Positions 23,601 to 31,257 of a DNA stretch of 64,000 bases are shown in pieces. The DNA is from Thermoanaerobaculia bacterium (GTDB lineage: Bacteria > Acidobacteriota > Thermoanaerobaculia > Multivoradales > J023): positions 1-64,000 of the forward strand of contig JAUIJL010000027.1 of the NCBI GenBank assembly GCA_030431255.1. The letters are read 5' to 3'. Each line of letters starts with the position of its first letter. Within the stretch, counting starts at the first letter, position 1. The notes under the pieces are model-generated. The model made no database searches. It saw only the letters and a program-made list of their open reading frames with translations, and was not told where the DNA came from. Both the position numbers and the translations under genes were made by a program.

Positions 23601-24716
23601 ATGGATATTGAAGAATTCCAATTGGAGCGTCTGCAGTCTCTGTGGGAAAACGAGGTCGAGATCAATCTCACCGAAAGCGGAGTGCACCCGCTGACCCTCA
23701 GGGAGCTGATGAGCGACGGCGAGATCCAAGAGCTCTTGGATCTGCGTCTCACCTATGGCTGGACCAACGGCTCGCCGGGTCTGCGCGACGCGGTCCGCCA
23801 GTACTACCCGGGCACCTCCCGCGACCAAGTCCTGATCACCTGCGGCTCGGCGGAAGCCAATTTCTTGGCCATGTGGACCCTGCTGGAGGCCGGTGACGAA
23901 ATCGCCCTGATGTTGCCCAACTACATGCAGATTTGGGGTTTGGCCCGCTCCCTCGGGGTGACGGTCAAGCCCTTCCACCTTCGCCCGAAAGGAGATCGCT
24001 GGGCCCTCGACCTGGACGAGCTGGAACAAGCGGTCACCCCCAAGACCAAGATGATCGTGGTCTGCCATCCCAACAACCCCACGGGCGCTACCCTGACGGT
24101 CGGGGAAATGGACCGCATCGTGGAGCTGGCGGAGTCCGTGGACGCTTGGGTTTACGCGGACGAGGTCTACAAAGGCGTGGAGCTGGACGGACGCGAGCGC
24201 CCCAGCTTCTTCGGCCGCACCGACAAGGTCGCTGTGGCCTCGGGTTTGAGCAAAGCCTTGGCCCACCCCGGTCTGCGTATCGGCTGGCTCGTGGGGCCGG
24301 AGCCGCTGATTGCAGACGCCTGGCACCGCAACGACTACACCACCATCACCACCAGCGTATTGAGTGAGAAGGTGGCGGAGAAAGTCTTGGAGCCGGACAC
24401 CCGACGCCGATTGTTGGACCGCAATCGTGACATGTTACGCAACAACCTGGACGCGTTGGTCCGATGGATCGCGGAACGGTCCGATCGCTTCAGCCTGATC
24501 CCACCCCAAGCAGGTGGCATGGCCTTCATGCAATACCGCTACGACATCGGCTCCACCGAGCTTTCCACCCGTCTACGGCAGGAGAAGAGCGTCTTCGTGC
24601 TGCCCGGTGACGTGTACGGCATGGACCATTACCTGCGCCTAGGCATCGGCGAGACGTCCGACAAGCTGACCCGCGGCCTCGACGCGTTGGCTCAATTCTG
24701 TGAGGGGTTGTCATGA
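23601..24716 (+). CDS. PLP-dependent class I/II aminotransferase
   Basis: A 371-residue fold-type I aminotransferase. It shows YGWTNGSPGLRDAV, the cofactor-contact Asn/Pro motif VVCHPNNPTGATL, YADEVYKGVEL with the Asp that binds the pyridine nitrogen, and SGLSKALAHPGLRIGW with the PLP-binding Lys in SGLSKA, followed by the Arg-containing loop. The substrate amino acid is unknown. It is divergent from the cyclodeaminase gene and lies 52 bp upstream of a methyltransferase on the same strand. The intergenic region to the cyclodeaminase is short, so both promoters must overlap. Confidence 0.92.
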   Translation: MDIEEFQLERLQSLWENEVEINLTESGVHPLTLRELMSDGEIQELLDLRLTYGWTNGSPGLRDAVRQYYPGTSRDQVLITCGSAEANFLAMWTLLEAGDEIALMLPNYMQIWGLARSLGVTVKPFHLRPKGDRWALDLDELEQAVTPKTKMIVVCHPNNPTGATLTVGEMDRIVELAESVDAWVYADEVYKGVELDGRERPSFFGRTDKVAVASGLSKALAHPGLRIGWLVGPEPLIADAWHRNDYTTITTSVLSEKVAEKVLEPDTRRRLLDRNRDMLRNNLDALVRWIAERSDRFSLIPPQAGGMAFMQYRYDIGSTELSTRLRQEKSVFVLPGDVYGMDHYLRLGIGETSDKLTRGLDALAQFCEGLS

Positions 24717-24768
24717 GCACGAGGATCGTGTCGAGGGATCAAGGAACGTCGAGGAAACGGGGAATGGG

Positions 24769-25464
24769 ATGAACCAAGACGAAGTCAAAGCCATCTTCGA
24801 TCAGCAAGCAGCCGGCTACGACCAGCAGTGGGAGAAAATGGCTCCCATCCGAAATGGGCTCTACTTTCTATTGGAATCGTTTTTTAGTGAATGCCCTGCC
24901 GACGCGCGTGTGCTCTGTGTGGGGGTTGGAACTGGACTGGAGCTTGCCCACCTAGCGCAGAAATATCAGGGCTGGCGTTTTACCGCGGTCGAACCTTCTG
25001 GGCCGATGCTCGAGGTCTGCCTGCGGCGGGCTGAAAAGGAAGGCTTCTCGTCTCGTTGTCGCTTCCATGAGGGCTATCTCGACTCGCTGCCCGCCGACGA
25101 TGAGCATGATGCAGCGACTTGCTTCCTCGTCTCTCAATTCATTCTCGATCAGCAGGCACGATCCGAGCTCTTCCGTGAGATTGCGACCCGGCTGAAACCG
25201 AGTGGGGTGTTGGCCAGCTCGGATCTGGCTTCCGATGTGGAATCGGAGGAGTACGAGGTGCTGCTGAGTGCTTGGATGAATATGATGGCCGGGGCGGATG
25301 TTCCGGCTGAGACACGGGAACGCATCCGCAACGCGTACGCGAAGGATGTCGCGGTGCTACCCCCGAAATCGGTGGCGTCGATCATTGAATCTGGAGGCTT
25401 CGAGCCGCCGGCGCAATTCTTCCAGGCCGGATTGATTCACGGGTGGTTTTCGAGGCGGTTGTAG
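24769..25464 (+). CDS. Class I SAM-dependent methyltransferase
   Basis: A 231-residue enzyme with the SAM-binding motif VLCVGVGTGLELAHLA (residues ~47-62), the acidic end of strand 2 in FTAVEPSGPML, and a motif IV-like CFLVSQFILD. The N-terminus (FDQQAAGYDQQWEKMAPIRNGLYFLL) is typical of small-molecule methyltransferases. The ATG at 24769 is preceded by GGGGAATGGG; longer in-frame starts to 24700 lack support. It sits 52 bp after the aminotransferase, so co-transcription is possible. Acceptor unknown. Confidence 0.87.
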   Translation: MNQDEVKAIFDQQAAGYDQQWEKMAPIRNGLYFLLESFFSECPADARVLCVGVGTGLELAHLAQKYQGWRFTAVEPSGPMLEVCLRRAEKEGFSSRCRFHEGYLDSLPADDEHDAATCFLVSQFILDQQARSELFREIATRLKPSGVLASSDLASDVESEEYEVLLSAWMNMMAGADVPAETRERIRNAYAKDVAVLPPKSVASIIESGGFEPPAQFFQAGLIHGWFSRRL

Positions 25465-25547
25465 ACCGGGACGAATCCGCGACTTTTTTGCGCTCGTTCT
25501 TCGCTCCTGAACGGCGGCGGCCGCCGATCCCCAACGTCGAACTCTCT

Positions 25548-25597
25548 CGATGAGCCTTTTTTCGCCCGATGGCGCTTTTATCTCCTAAAGGCCGGAA
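25548..25597 (+). promoter_or_regulatory. Leader motif, copy 1 (before the zinc-ribbon membrane protein)
   Basis: About 80% identical to 28009-28059: CGATGAGCC, a T-run, CGC, GATGGCGCTTTTATCT, then AAAG and GGAA. In this copy CTCCT (25582-25586) can pair with the AGGAG of the ribosome-binding site ahead of 25621. It could be an mRNA control element or a dispersed repeat. An alternative view is a leader peptide, since ATGGCGCTTTTATC reads MALLS in both copies. Confidence 0.5.
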
Positions 25598-25620
25598 TCT
25601 TCGGTTCAGGAGGTCGGGCG

Positions 25621-26877
25621 ATGCTCGAGTACTACATGATGACGTTGGGGTTTATCCCCTATTTCACAACCAGAACGTTCGTGCCGCTCTTCAGCGCGGC
25701 GCTGCTGATTCAGCTCAGCGAGCACGGCGGCAAGATCCTCGACGATCCCGTGGTCGCCATTCTCGGTGGCGCGCCCCCTTGGATGACCGATGGATGGATT
25801 TTGGTGGCTCTCGGGATCCTGGCGATTTTCGAGATCATCGCCGGCAAATCACCGGAGATGCGGGAGCTTGCGCTGCTCGTCGATTCGAAGACCAAAGCGA
25901 TGGCCGCCTTCGCCCTGTCGTTCCTCTTGGCACCCAGCGCGCTCCAGGAGGCCGGGGCCAACCTGGTCGTGCATGCCTTCTCGATCGTGCAATCCATGGA
26001 ATATGCGTGGGCGGTGTTGGTCGGCGCCGGGACCTGGTTTTGCGCCGCAATGCGCGGCACGATCTACGAATTCTTGATCACCGTCGACCCCGACGACGAT
26101 CTCGGCGTCCAGGGGCTCTTGAGCTGGCTCGAAGACGGCATCGGCTTTGCCGGGGTCTTCTTCGTGGTGCTGATGCCCGTGCTGTCGCTGGTGGTGCTCG
26201 GTTTGACCGTGCTCGGCCTCTGGCTGACGCAGGTCTATCTCAAGAAGCGTGAGGAGAAAAGCAAAGTGCCGTGCGAGCGTTGCGGCGTGCCCTTCGCCCC
26301 CTGCGGACCGCGGTGCCCGAGCTGTGGGCACGGTCGTTCCCTGGTGCGCTCGGTGGGTCCGCTGGGCGTCGTGCGCGAAACCTTGGCCACGGATCCCGCC
26401 CGACACACCCAAGCCCTTCGAGCCCAGAAGCGATGCCCTCACTGCGGAGAGCGCCTATCGGAAAGGCGCCTCGACCAAAGCTGCGGTTCCTGTCGCACCG
26501 CTCCATTTGCCGATCGACGAGAGCTCGACGTGTACCTGGCACAGATCCGGGCGCAGCTCCCCAAAGTCCTGCTCTGGCTCCTGGCGATCGGCCTCGTGCC
26601 GCTCATCGGCTTGGTGGTGGGAGTCGTCTATTACCGCCTCTCCGTCATCGCCTCCCTACGGTGCTACATCCCGCGCGGCACCGGAATTTTGGCTCGCTGG
26701 GGCGTCCGGCTGATCAACCTCGTGGTCCTCTGCTTCCAGCCCGTGCCCATCTTGGGCATGTTCACCCTGCCACTCATGTGCCTGACCAACTACGTGGTGT
26801 ATCGATCCCTGCTCGAAAAGCAGGCGGACAGAGCTCTTCACGGGAATATGCCCCAGCCGGTCTACGGAGCTGGTTGA
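25621..26877 (+). CDS. DUF4126-like membrane protein with central zinc ribbons
   Basis: A 418-residue inner-membrane protein. The first ~210 residues are a five- to six-helix membrane unit that starts GFIPYFTTRTFVPLFSAAL, resembling DUF4126. The middle is cytoplasmic and holds two zinc-ribbon-like modules: CERCGVPF...CPSCGHG and CPHCGERL...CGSCRTAP. Three further helices follow (LLWLLAIGLVPLIGLVVGVVYY, LINLVVLCFQPVPILGMFTL). AGGAGG stands 7 bases before the ATG. Fusion of this membrane unit to tandem ribbons is unusual and might make it a redox- or metal-responsive membrane protein (inference). It is a single-gene unit. Confidence 0.78.
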   Translation: MLEYYMMTLGFIPYFTTRTFVPLFSAALLIQLSEHGGKILDDPVVAILGGAPPWMTDGWILVALGILAIFEIIAGKSPEMRELALLVDSKTKAMAAFALSFLLAPSALQEAGANLVVHAFSIVQSMEYAWAVLVGAGTWFCAAMRGTIYEFLITVDPDDDLGVQGLLSWLEDGIGFAGVFFVVLMPVLSLVVLGLTVLGLWLTQVYLKKREEKSKVPCERCGVPFAPCGPRCPSCGHGRSLVRSVGPLGVVRETLATDPARHTQALRAQKRCPHCGERLSERRLDQSCGSCRTAPFADRRELDVYLAQIRAQLPKVLLWLLAIGLVPLIGLVVGVVYYRLSVIASLRCYIPRGTGILARWGVRLINLVVLCFQPVPILGMFTLPLMCLTNYVVYRSLLEKQADRALHGNMPQPVYGAG

Positions 26878-27028
26878 TTGCGTCAGTTCCGAGCTGCCTT
26901 GCAGTAGCCGAGCTTCGTCTAGGGCTCGGCCGAGCTTCTCCGACTTGCGACCTGCCGCCAGCCTATGCATACTCGCTGAGGATGGAGTGGATCGGTATGT
27001 CTAGCAGCTGGGTCGAGGGGGTGACGGA

Positions 27029-27883
27029 TTGAAGCGTGATTTGAGACATTGGAGGGCAGCGACACTACTCTTGGCAGCGCTCGCCATGGGTTGTGATTTC
27101 GGTGCCAAGCTGAGCCCTGAGGACCTGAATCGCTTCCATCCCCCTCCAGACGAGCTGATCCAGATTCCCGACACGGGGTGGATAGGGGTAAATTATGATT
27201 ACCCAGGAACGGACCATTTGGCGATTCCAGAGGGTCGAAGAGTCGCAGCTTTAGACGAGATTGCGGGTTTGGGCACCGTCTTCGTCACGTCGAAGCGCTC
27301 CAGCCGTTTCGCCCGGCAACAGATGTTCTTCCGCGACCCGGAGGGAGAAGTCACTCCGATAACGATTTCCAAGTCTTTGCGCAATCCCGTAGACAGTGTC
27401 ACCTTGGTGAGCGTAGAGCCGCCTCGGTTGATCCTTGGAGAGACGTGGACCAATCGGCCGGATTGGCAATATTATTATTTTGGTCTGTGGGCGAGAGATA
27501 CGTCATTTCAGGGCGATCTGACAATTAGTGATTTTTCGGGACATATCCATCGTCGGTACGAAAATGCCCACGATCCTTTGTTGTCACCCGATCGTGCTTC
27601 GATCGTATTCTGGCGCTCCGGCTACAGTGGTCTTCACAACCTCTTCGTTGCACATCTCGAAAAGGACGATCCGCCAACGTTTGTCTGCGCCGCCGTCGAA
27701 ATGGATCCAGGATCAGGGAGATCCTTCGAGGCCGCTTGGTCCCACGACTCGAGATACATCAAGATCGAGGGCCGAGCCTACCGTCGAAATATCAAATGGA
27801 TTTACGACACGCGCTCCCAAAAACTATTTGAGCTGGCGCCAGACCCAACCAAACAAGGTTTGGTGACGCCGAATTCGGACTAG
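27029..27883 (+). CDS. Predicted lipoprotein, possibly a partial beta-propeller
   Basis: A 284-residue exported protein. It starts at TTG 27029 behind GGGGGTGA, with a signal peptide ending in a lipobox (LAALAMGC, Cys22). The mature part contains repeats that look like TolB/WD-type blades, for example HDPLLSPDRASIVFWRSGYSGLHNLFV and FEAAWSHDSRYIKIEG, where the D-x-x-I/Y-F pattern recurs. No catalytic motif is visible. A strong bidirectional terminator follows directly. Confidence 0.75.
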   Translation: MKRDLRHWRAATLLLAALAMGCDFGAKLSPEDLNRFHPPPDELIQIPDTGWIGVNYDYPGTDHLAIPEGRRVAALDEIAGLGTVFVTSKRSSRFARQQMFFRDPEGEVTPITISKSLRNPVDSVTLVSVEPPRLILGETWTNRPDWQYYYFGLWARDTSFQGDLTISDFSGHIHRRYENAHDPLLSPDRASIVFWRSGYSGLHNLFVAHLEKDDPPTFVCAAVEMDPGSGRSFEAAWSHDSRYIKIEGRAYRRNIKWIYDTRSQKLFELAPDPTKQGLVTPNSD

Positions 27884-27975
27884 CAACAAAAAGGCCGCAG
27901 ACGAGTCCGCGGCCTTTTTGCGTCCCATGATGGGGCTCAGTGGTTGCGGATCACGACCTCCGACGTCGCAGGCCG
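27883..27975. repeat. 93-bp copy of the 3' end of the giant GEVED gene
   Basis: It matches 31166-31257 with one indel and a few substitutions. The match covers a terminator hairpin plus the reverse-strand sequence that, in the other copy, encodes the LRRRRS end of the giant protein. Here that coding tail is an orphan, since no related gene is attached. Confidence 0.85.
27888..27919. terminator. Bidirectional rho-independent terminator
   Basis: AAAAAGGCCGC pairs with GCGGCCTTTTT around a short loop, giving a U-tract on both strands. It serves the lipoprotein gene, five bases after its stop. Confidence 0.88.
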
Positions 27976-28008
27976 GGCGTGATCATCAACCTGGCACCTG
28001 ACCAGCCG

Positions 28009-28059
28009 CGATGAGCCCCTTTTTCGCTGGATGGCGCTTTTATCTTCCAAAGACTGGAA
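28009..28059 (+). promoter_or_regulatory. Leader motif, copy 2 (before the Hint protein)
   Basis: Second copy of the element at 25548. The shared core is CGATGAGCC...TTTTTCGC..GATGGCGCTTTTATCT. Here TTCCA and TGGAA make a small hairpin at its 3' end. It lies 44 bp before the start of the Hint gene. Confidence 0.5.
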
Positions 28060-28102
28060 GAACCAGTTTGATTGCCTCACACTCCAACCAGAAGGAGGCC
28101 AC

Positions 28103-28798
28103 ATGGCTACGAAGACGTGCCCTAGCTGCAGTGGACATGGAACAAAAAACCATTCTATTTCTAAGGGAGTTGCGAGTAATATTTGCTCGAATTGCGGCGG
28201 ATCTGGCCAGGTACAGGATTACAACGCCGGTGGAGGCGGCACCGGTGTCCGCGATTGCTTCCCAGGGGAAGCCATGGTTCTAACTCCCGACGGGCAAAAG
28301 AGGATCGACAGCCTCGGCGTTGGCAAGATCGTCCTCAGCCTCGATACCAATAGCCGCCTAGTGCCCGCGAAAATCACACGCATGGTGAGCCATCGGAGAC
28401 CCCATCCAATTCTTCGCGTGGTCTCGGTGCATGAGGATTTGTCGTTCTTCGCGACCAAGCGACATCCGGTTCGGACACAACGGGGATGGGTTCGAATCAA
28501 AAGCCTCCAGCCTGGGGATGTGCTTTCCTATGTGACCGAAAAGGGCGAAGTGCGTAGCCATGAGGTGGCGAGGGTTGAAAAGACGGAGCGGGTTGAGCCT
28601 GTTTACAACCTGATTGTTGATGGAGATCACACGTTCTTGGTTCAAGGCTGCGTCGCTCACAGCTTTGTCTACTTCAGAAGGCTGCGGACATTCCTAAACA
28701 GGAGCTGGCGGCAGCTGGCGGTGTTCCCGCTTCGCGCTGTTCAGGGCGAGCTCTGGTCACGCCACACCTCCGGCGGCGGCGCGGTGCCAGCGGGCTAG
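28103..28798 (+). CDS. DnaJ-type zinc finger fused to a Hint (intein-like) domain
   Basis: A 231-residue protein. The ATG at 28103 follows GAAGGAGG. Residues 6-36 hold two CxxCxGxG-type motifs (CPSCSGHG, CSNCGGSG) like half of the DnaJ cysteine-rich region. After a Gly linker, a Hint domain begins at CFPGEAMVLTPDG (Cys52) and shows the TxxH block (ATKRHPVRT), GWVRIKSLQPGDVL and the end block YNLIVDGDHTFLVQGCVAHSF. Hint domains cleave at their N-terminal Cys and release flanking parts. The final ~42 residues overlap the 3' end of pnuC and look like read-out to a chance stop. There is no toxin domain, so its purpose is unclear. Confidence 0.75.
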   Translation: MATKTCPSCSGHGTKNHSISKGVASNICSNCGGSGQVQDYNAGGGGTGVRDCFPGEAMVLTPDGQKRIDSLGVGKIVLSLDTNSRLVPAKITRMVSHRRPHPILRVVSVHEDLSFFATKRHPVRTQRGWVRIKSLQPGDVLSYVTEKGEVRSHEVARVEKTERVEPVYNLIVDGDHTFLVQGCVAHSFVYFRRLRTFLNRSWRQLAVFPLRAVQGELWSRHTSGGGAVPAG

Positions 28799-29506
28799 GC
28801 CGACGAAGGCCATGACGAGGAAAAGGACGTACAGCGCGGCGAACATATAGGCGCCGGTGGCGAGGTATAGCGCGATCGCCGACATATTCACCGGGCCGAT
28901 CCAGAACCACCACGACTCGACGCGTTTGTCGGACAGCAGCAACATCGCGATCACCGACGCCGCGACGACCGAAGCGTCCCAGTAGGCAAACACAGCGCTG
29001 TCCCAGCCGGCGTCGAGCAGCCGGCCGAACGCAAACGTTCCGGCGACCAGGGCTGCAGCCGAGCCGAAACGCGCCCCGGTACCAAGCCGCCGGACGATCA
29101 GCTCCGTCGAGTCCGGGCCTCCGCGGCACCACCGCGCCCATGCCCAGAATTGGACCGGTAGGTAGTAGCCGAGATGGAGGATGGACTGTCCGATCAGGTG
29201 GATTTCGGCGAAGAACAGCCCCATCAGCACGACCGAGACGATCCCGATCGGCATCGCCAGCACGTTGCGGCGCTGGGTGATCCACACCGACCACAGCGAC
29301 GTCACGGTGCCGCCGAGCTCGACGGCACCGGGCGTGATCTCGGGCGCGAAGGCTCGCGTCGCTGCCCAGTAGGCGATTCCGGCTGCCAACGAGCCGGCGC
29401 CCGCGATCAGCGCGTGGCGGTGCTCCCACGGGCGGCCGAGCCACGGCGCGGCTTCGGCCGGTGCGGTGGCACCCGCTTCGGGCAGCGGGTCAAGGGTCGA
29501 CGTCAC
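28757..29506 (-). CDS. pnuC: Nicotinamide mononucleotide/riboside transporter PnuC
   Basis: A 249-residue inner-membrane transporter of the NMN/nicotinamide riboside family with seven or so helices. The characteristic early part GGTVTSLWSVWITQRRNVLAMPIGIVSVVLMG (the PnuC gating region) and YYLPVQFWAWARWCRGG are visible, then YWDASVVAASVIAMLLLSDKRVESWWFWI and the last helix AALYVLFLVMAFVG. The start is GTG at 29506, overlapping the nadR stop (GTGA), so translation is coupled. PnuC imports vitamin B3 ribosides and NadR phosphorylates and adenylylates them. The 3' end overlaps the Hint gene on the other strand. Confidence 0.9.
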   Translation of the reverse strand: MTSTLDPLPEAGATAPAEAAPWLGRPWEHRHALIAGAGSLAAGIAYWAATRAFAPEITPGAVELGGTVTSLWSVWITQRRNVLAMPIGIVSVVLMGLFFAEIHLIGQSILHLGYYLPVQFWAWARWCRGGPDSTELIVRRLGTGARFGSAAALVAGTFAFGRLLDAGWDSAVFAYWDASVVAASVIAMLLLSDKRVESWWFWIGPVNMSAIALYLATGAYMFAALYVLFLVMAFVGLARWHRAAAGGVA

Positions 29507-30660
29507 GCTCGGACCTCCGCGGGGCTCGTGGCCGGAGGAGTGTCCTTTGTCGCGTCTGCGGCCGCGACCATCCGCTCGAGCCGCGCCGAGATATCGACGA
29601 CCTCCGGTCGAGGTGGCGGGAACATCGACGCCATCCCGTCTAGGCGTTGATGGAGCACCGGCGGTGGGCTGTGCTGCCGCACGGCCGCGAGCGCGCGATT
29701 CAAACGCTGCTTCCTCGAGCCGGTCACCTCGACCCAGGGCATGTCGCTGTGTTTGAGGCGTTCGACGGTCGCCCGCTGCATCGCGCTTCGCTGCGCCCGC
29801 GACTCGCGGGTGCCGTCCTGAATCCAGGGGATCTCGTCGCCGCAAAGGATGCGGAGCGCTGCCCGGCCGGCACTGCCGGGTGAGCTGAGGCGATCCACCT
29901 TCTCGCCGAGATATCGCTCGGCCCACACCTCGGTGACCAGCGCATCGGTATCAGCGATCAGCCACGGGACGGAAACCTCACGGGCGTGGAGCTCGATCAG
30001 CTCCTGCTGGATGGACGCAATGTGGGCAAATTCGTCGAGCGTCGGTGAGGTGTCGGGCCGCTCGTCCCAGTACAGCCGGCCGTATTCAGGCACCCAGCGC
30101 GTTCCTAGGGCTACGGCCAGATCGCGGGCGAGCGTCGTCTTGCCGGTGGACTCCGCGCCGACCAGCACGACGGTCCGGACCAGCCCGGCGCGGGCCGCCG
30201 GGACGAGGTCACCGTAGCGACCGACCGGGTCCCGCCGGATCGCCGTCGCGGAGGTCGCCACCCGCCGCCGGTCCGGGTCGAACGACACGTGCCGGATGTC
30301 CATTGCGGCGGCCCACGGCTCGCCGTAGTCCTCGGAGGTGAACGCCGCGTCCGGTGGGTCCTCGGCGAGAAGCTCCAGCGTCCGACGGGCCCACGGCTCC
30401 GGCTCCTCAGGTATGTCGTCGGGCGTGACGTGGAAGTGGACCTTTTCCGATTTCGTCAGCTCGTCGGGCAGCGAAAAGGACATCCAGCGCGCGCGCAGCG
30501 CTGCCTCGACAACGTCGCCATCGCGCTCGCAAACGATGACGTGGACACGCTCGCGACAGTGCTCTCCAGCAAATTCGATCAAGGCGAGATGCCCTAGATG
30601 CGGTGGGTTGAGCTTCCCCACCACGACCCCGACACGCGGACGGCAAGGTGCGTTGCTCAA
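29503..30660 (-). CDS. nadR: Bifunctional NMN adenylyltransferase/ribosylnicotinamide kinase NadR
   Basis: A 385-residue cytoplasmic enzyme that turns nicotinamide riboside into NMN and then NAD. The N-terminal nucleotidyltransferase shows GKLNPPHLGHLALI (HxGH) and the late SATAIRRDP motif. The C-terminal kinase has the Walker A GAESTGKTTLA and WVPEYGRLYW, DTDALVTEVW. The Xre-type repressor domain found in enterobacterial NadR is absent, as in many other bacteria. It starts at TTG 30660 with AGGAG about 9 bases upstream and is the first gene of the nadR-pnuC operon. GC content is visibly higher than that of the cassette region. Confidence 0.93.
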   Translation of the reverse strand: MSNAPCRPRVGVVVGKLNPPHLGHLALIEFAGEHCRERVHVIVCERDGDVVEAALRARWMSFSLPDELTKSEKVHFHVTPDDIPEEPEPWARRTLELLAEDPPDAAFTSEDYGEPWAAAMDIRHVSFDPDRRRVATSATAIRRDPVGRYGDLVPAARAGLVRTVVLVGAESTGKTTLARDLAVALGTRWVPEYGRLYWDERPDTSPTLDEFAHIASIQQELIELHAREVSVPWLIADTDALVTEVWAERYLGEKVDRLSSPGSAGRAALRILCGDEIPWIQDGTRESRAQRSAMQRATVERLKHSDMPWVEVTGSRKQRLNRALAAVRQHSPPPVLHQRLDGMASMFPPPRPEVVDISARLERMVAAADATKDTPPATSPAEVRA

Positions 30661-30990
30661 GCTGGGTTCTCCTCAACGACTATCTTCAGCGCGGCGTCGG
30701 CCCAACAGCTGTGCTATTTCGTTCGCATGATCCCGCTGAGCTCGACGATCGCCTCGGCCTAGCGAGCTCTGTCACCATGATCTGATGGGCGATTCAGATC
30801 TCACACCGGAGAATTGGGTTCACGATTCTACTGAAGGAAGCGTCAAAGTTGACGGGGGTTAGGTTGAATGATCCACCGCCGCGGGGTATCTCGATGCTGC
30901 CGACAGATCCCAACCGGGCTTGGTGACCGCTCAAGCTTGAGCCGGGACTCGTTTCCGTTGATAACATCATCCCAAAAGAGGCCAAAAGTT
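30661..30990. other. Gene-poor region upstream of nadR
   Basis: About 330 bp. It must hold the nadR promoter. A 25-codon frame (30785-30862) and a 63-codon reverse frame (30794-30985) exist, but neither has a convincing ribosome-binding site or recognisable composition, so they are not called. Confidence 0.4.
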
Positions 30991-31146
30991 ATGCATGACG
31001 AATACGATTTTTCTTCCGCAAAGCGAGCGAAAGATATACCCCACCTCGCCAAGCTCCAGGAGGAGATGAGCGGCAAGAGCCGGATCACTATCATGTTGGA
31101 CAACGATACTTCTGGAGCTGGTATCTCGATAGACGACGATTCTTGA
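30991..31146 (+). pseudogene. Truncated BrnA-like antitoxin fragment
   Basis: A 51-codon frame reading HDEYDFSSAKRAKDIPHLAKL...GKSRITIMLDND. The EYDFS-AKR opening and the RITI-LD strand match the start of BrnA/CopG-type antitoxins. In those proteins the helix-turn-helix part should follow, but here only a short Asp/Ser tail precedes the stop. No BrnT toxin gene is found upstream. It is best read as a remnant, although a functional micro-antitoxin cannot be excluded. The giant gene's terminator lies just downstream. Confidence 0.55.
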
Positions 31147-31165
31147 ATCCGGACGGGCTCGACGA

Positions 31166-31257
31166 GCAACAAAAAGGCCGCGGACGAATCCGCGGCCTTT
31201 TTGCGTCCCATGTGGGGCTCAGTGGTTGCGGATCACGACCTCCGACGTCGCAGGCCG
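31166..31257. repeat. 92-bp repeat, original copy at the giant gene's 3' end
   Basis: Counterpart of 27883-27975. It contains the terminator and the last eight codons of the giant GEVED protein on the reverse strand. Confidence 0.85.
31171..31202. terminator. Bidirectional rho-independent terminator of the giant gene
   Basis: A perfect 14-bp stem, AAAAAGGCCGCGGA with TCCGCGGCCTTTTT, and a CGAA loop. It lies 31 bases past the reverse-strand stop codon at 31233 and also ends transcription of the antitoxin fragment. Confidence 0.92.

Noticed and set aside
28674-29444. 256-codon reverse frame overlapping pnuC
   Set aside because: It is out of frame with the clear PnuC membrane protein and is Arg-rich shadow sequence.
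30785-30862. 25-codon frame before the antitoxin fragment as a BrnT remnant
   Set aside because: It shows no similarity to BrnT and lacks a ribosome-binding site.
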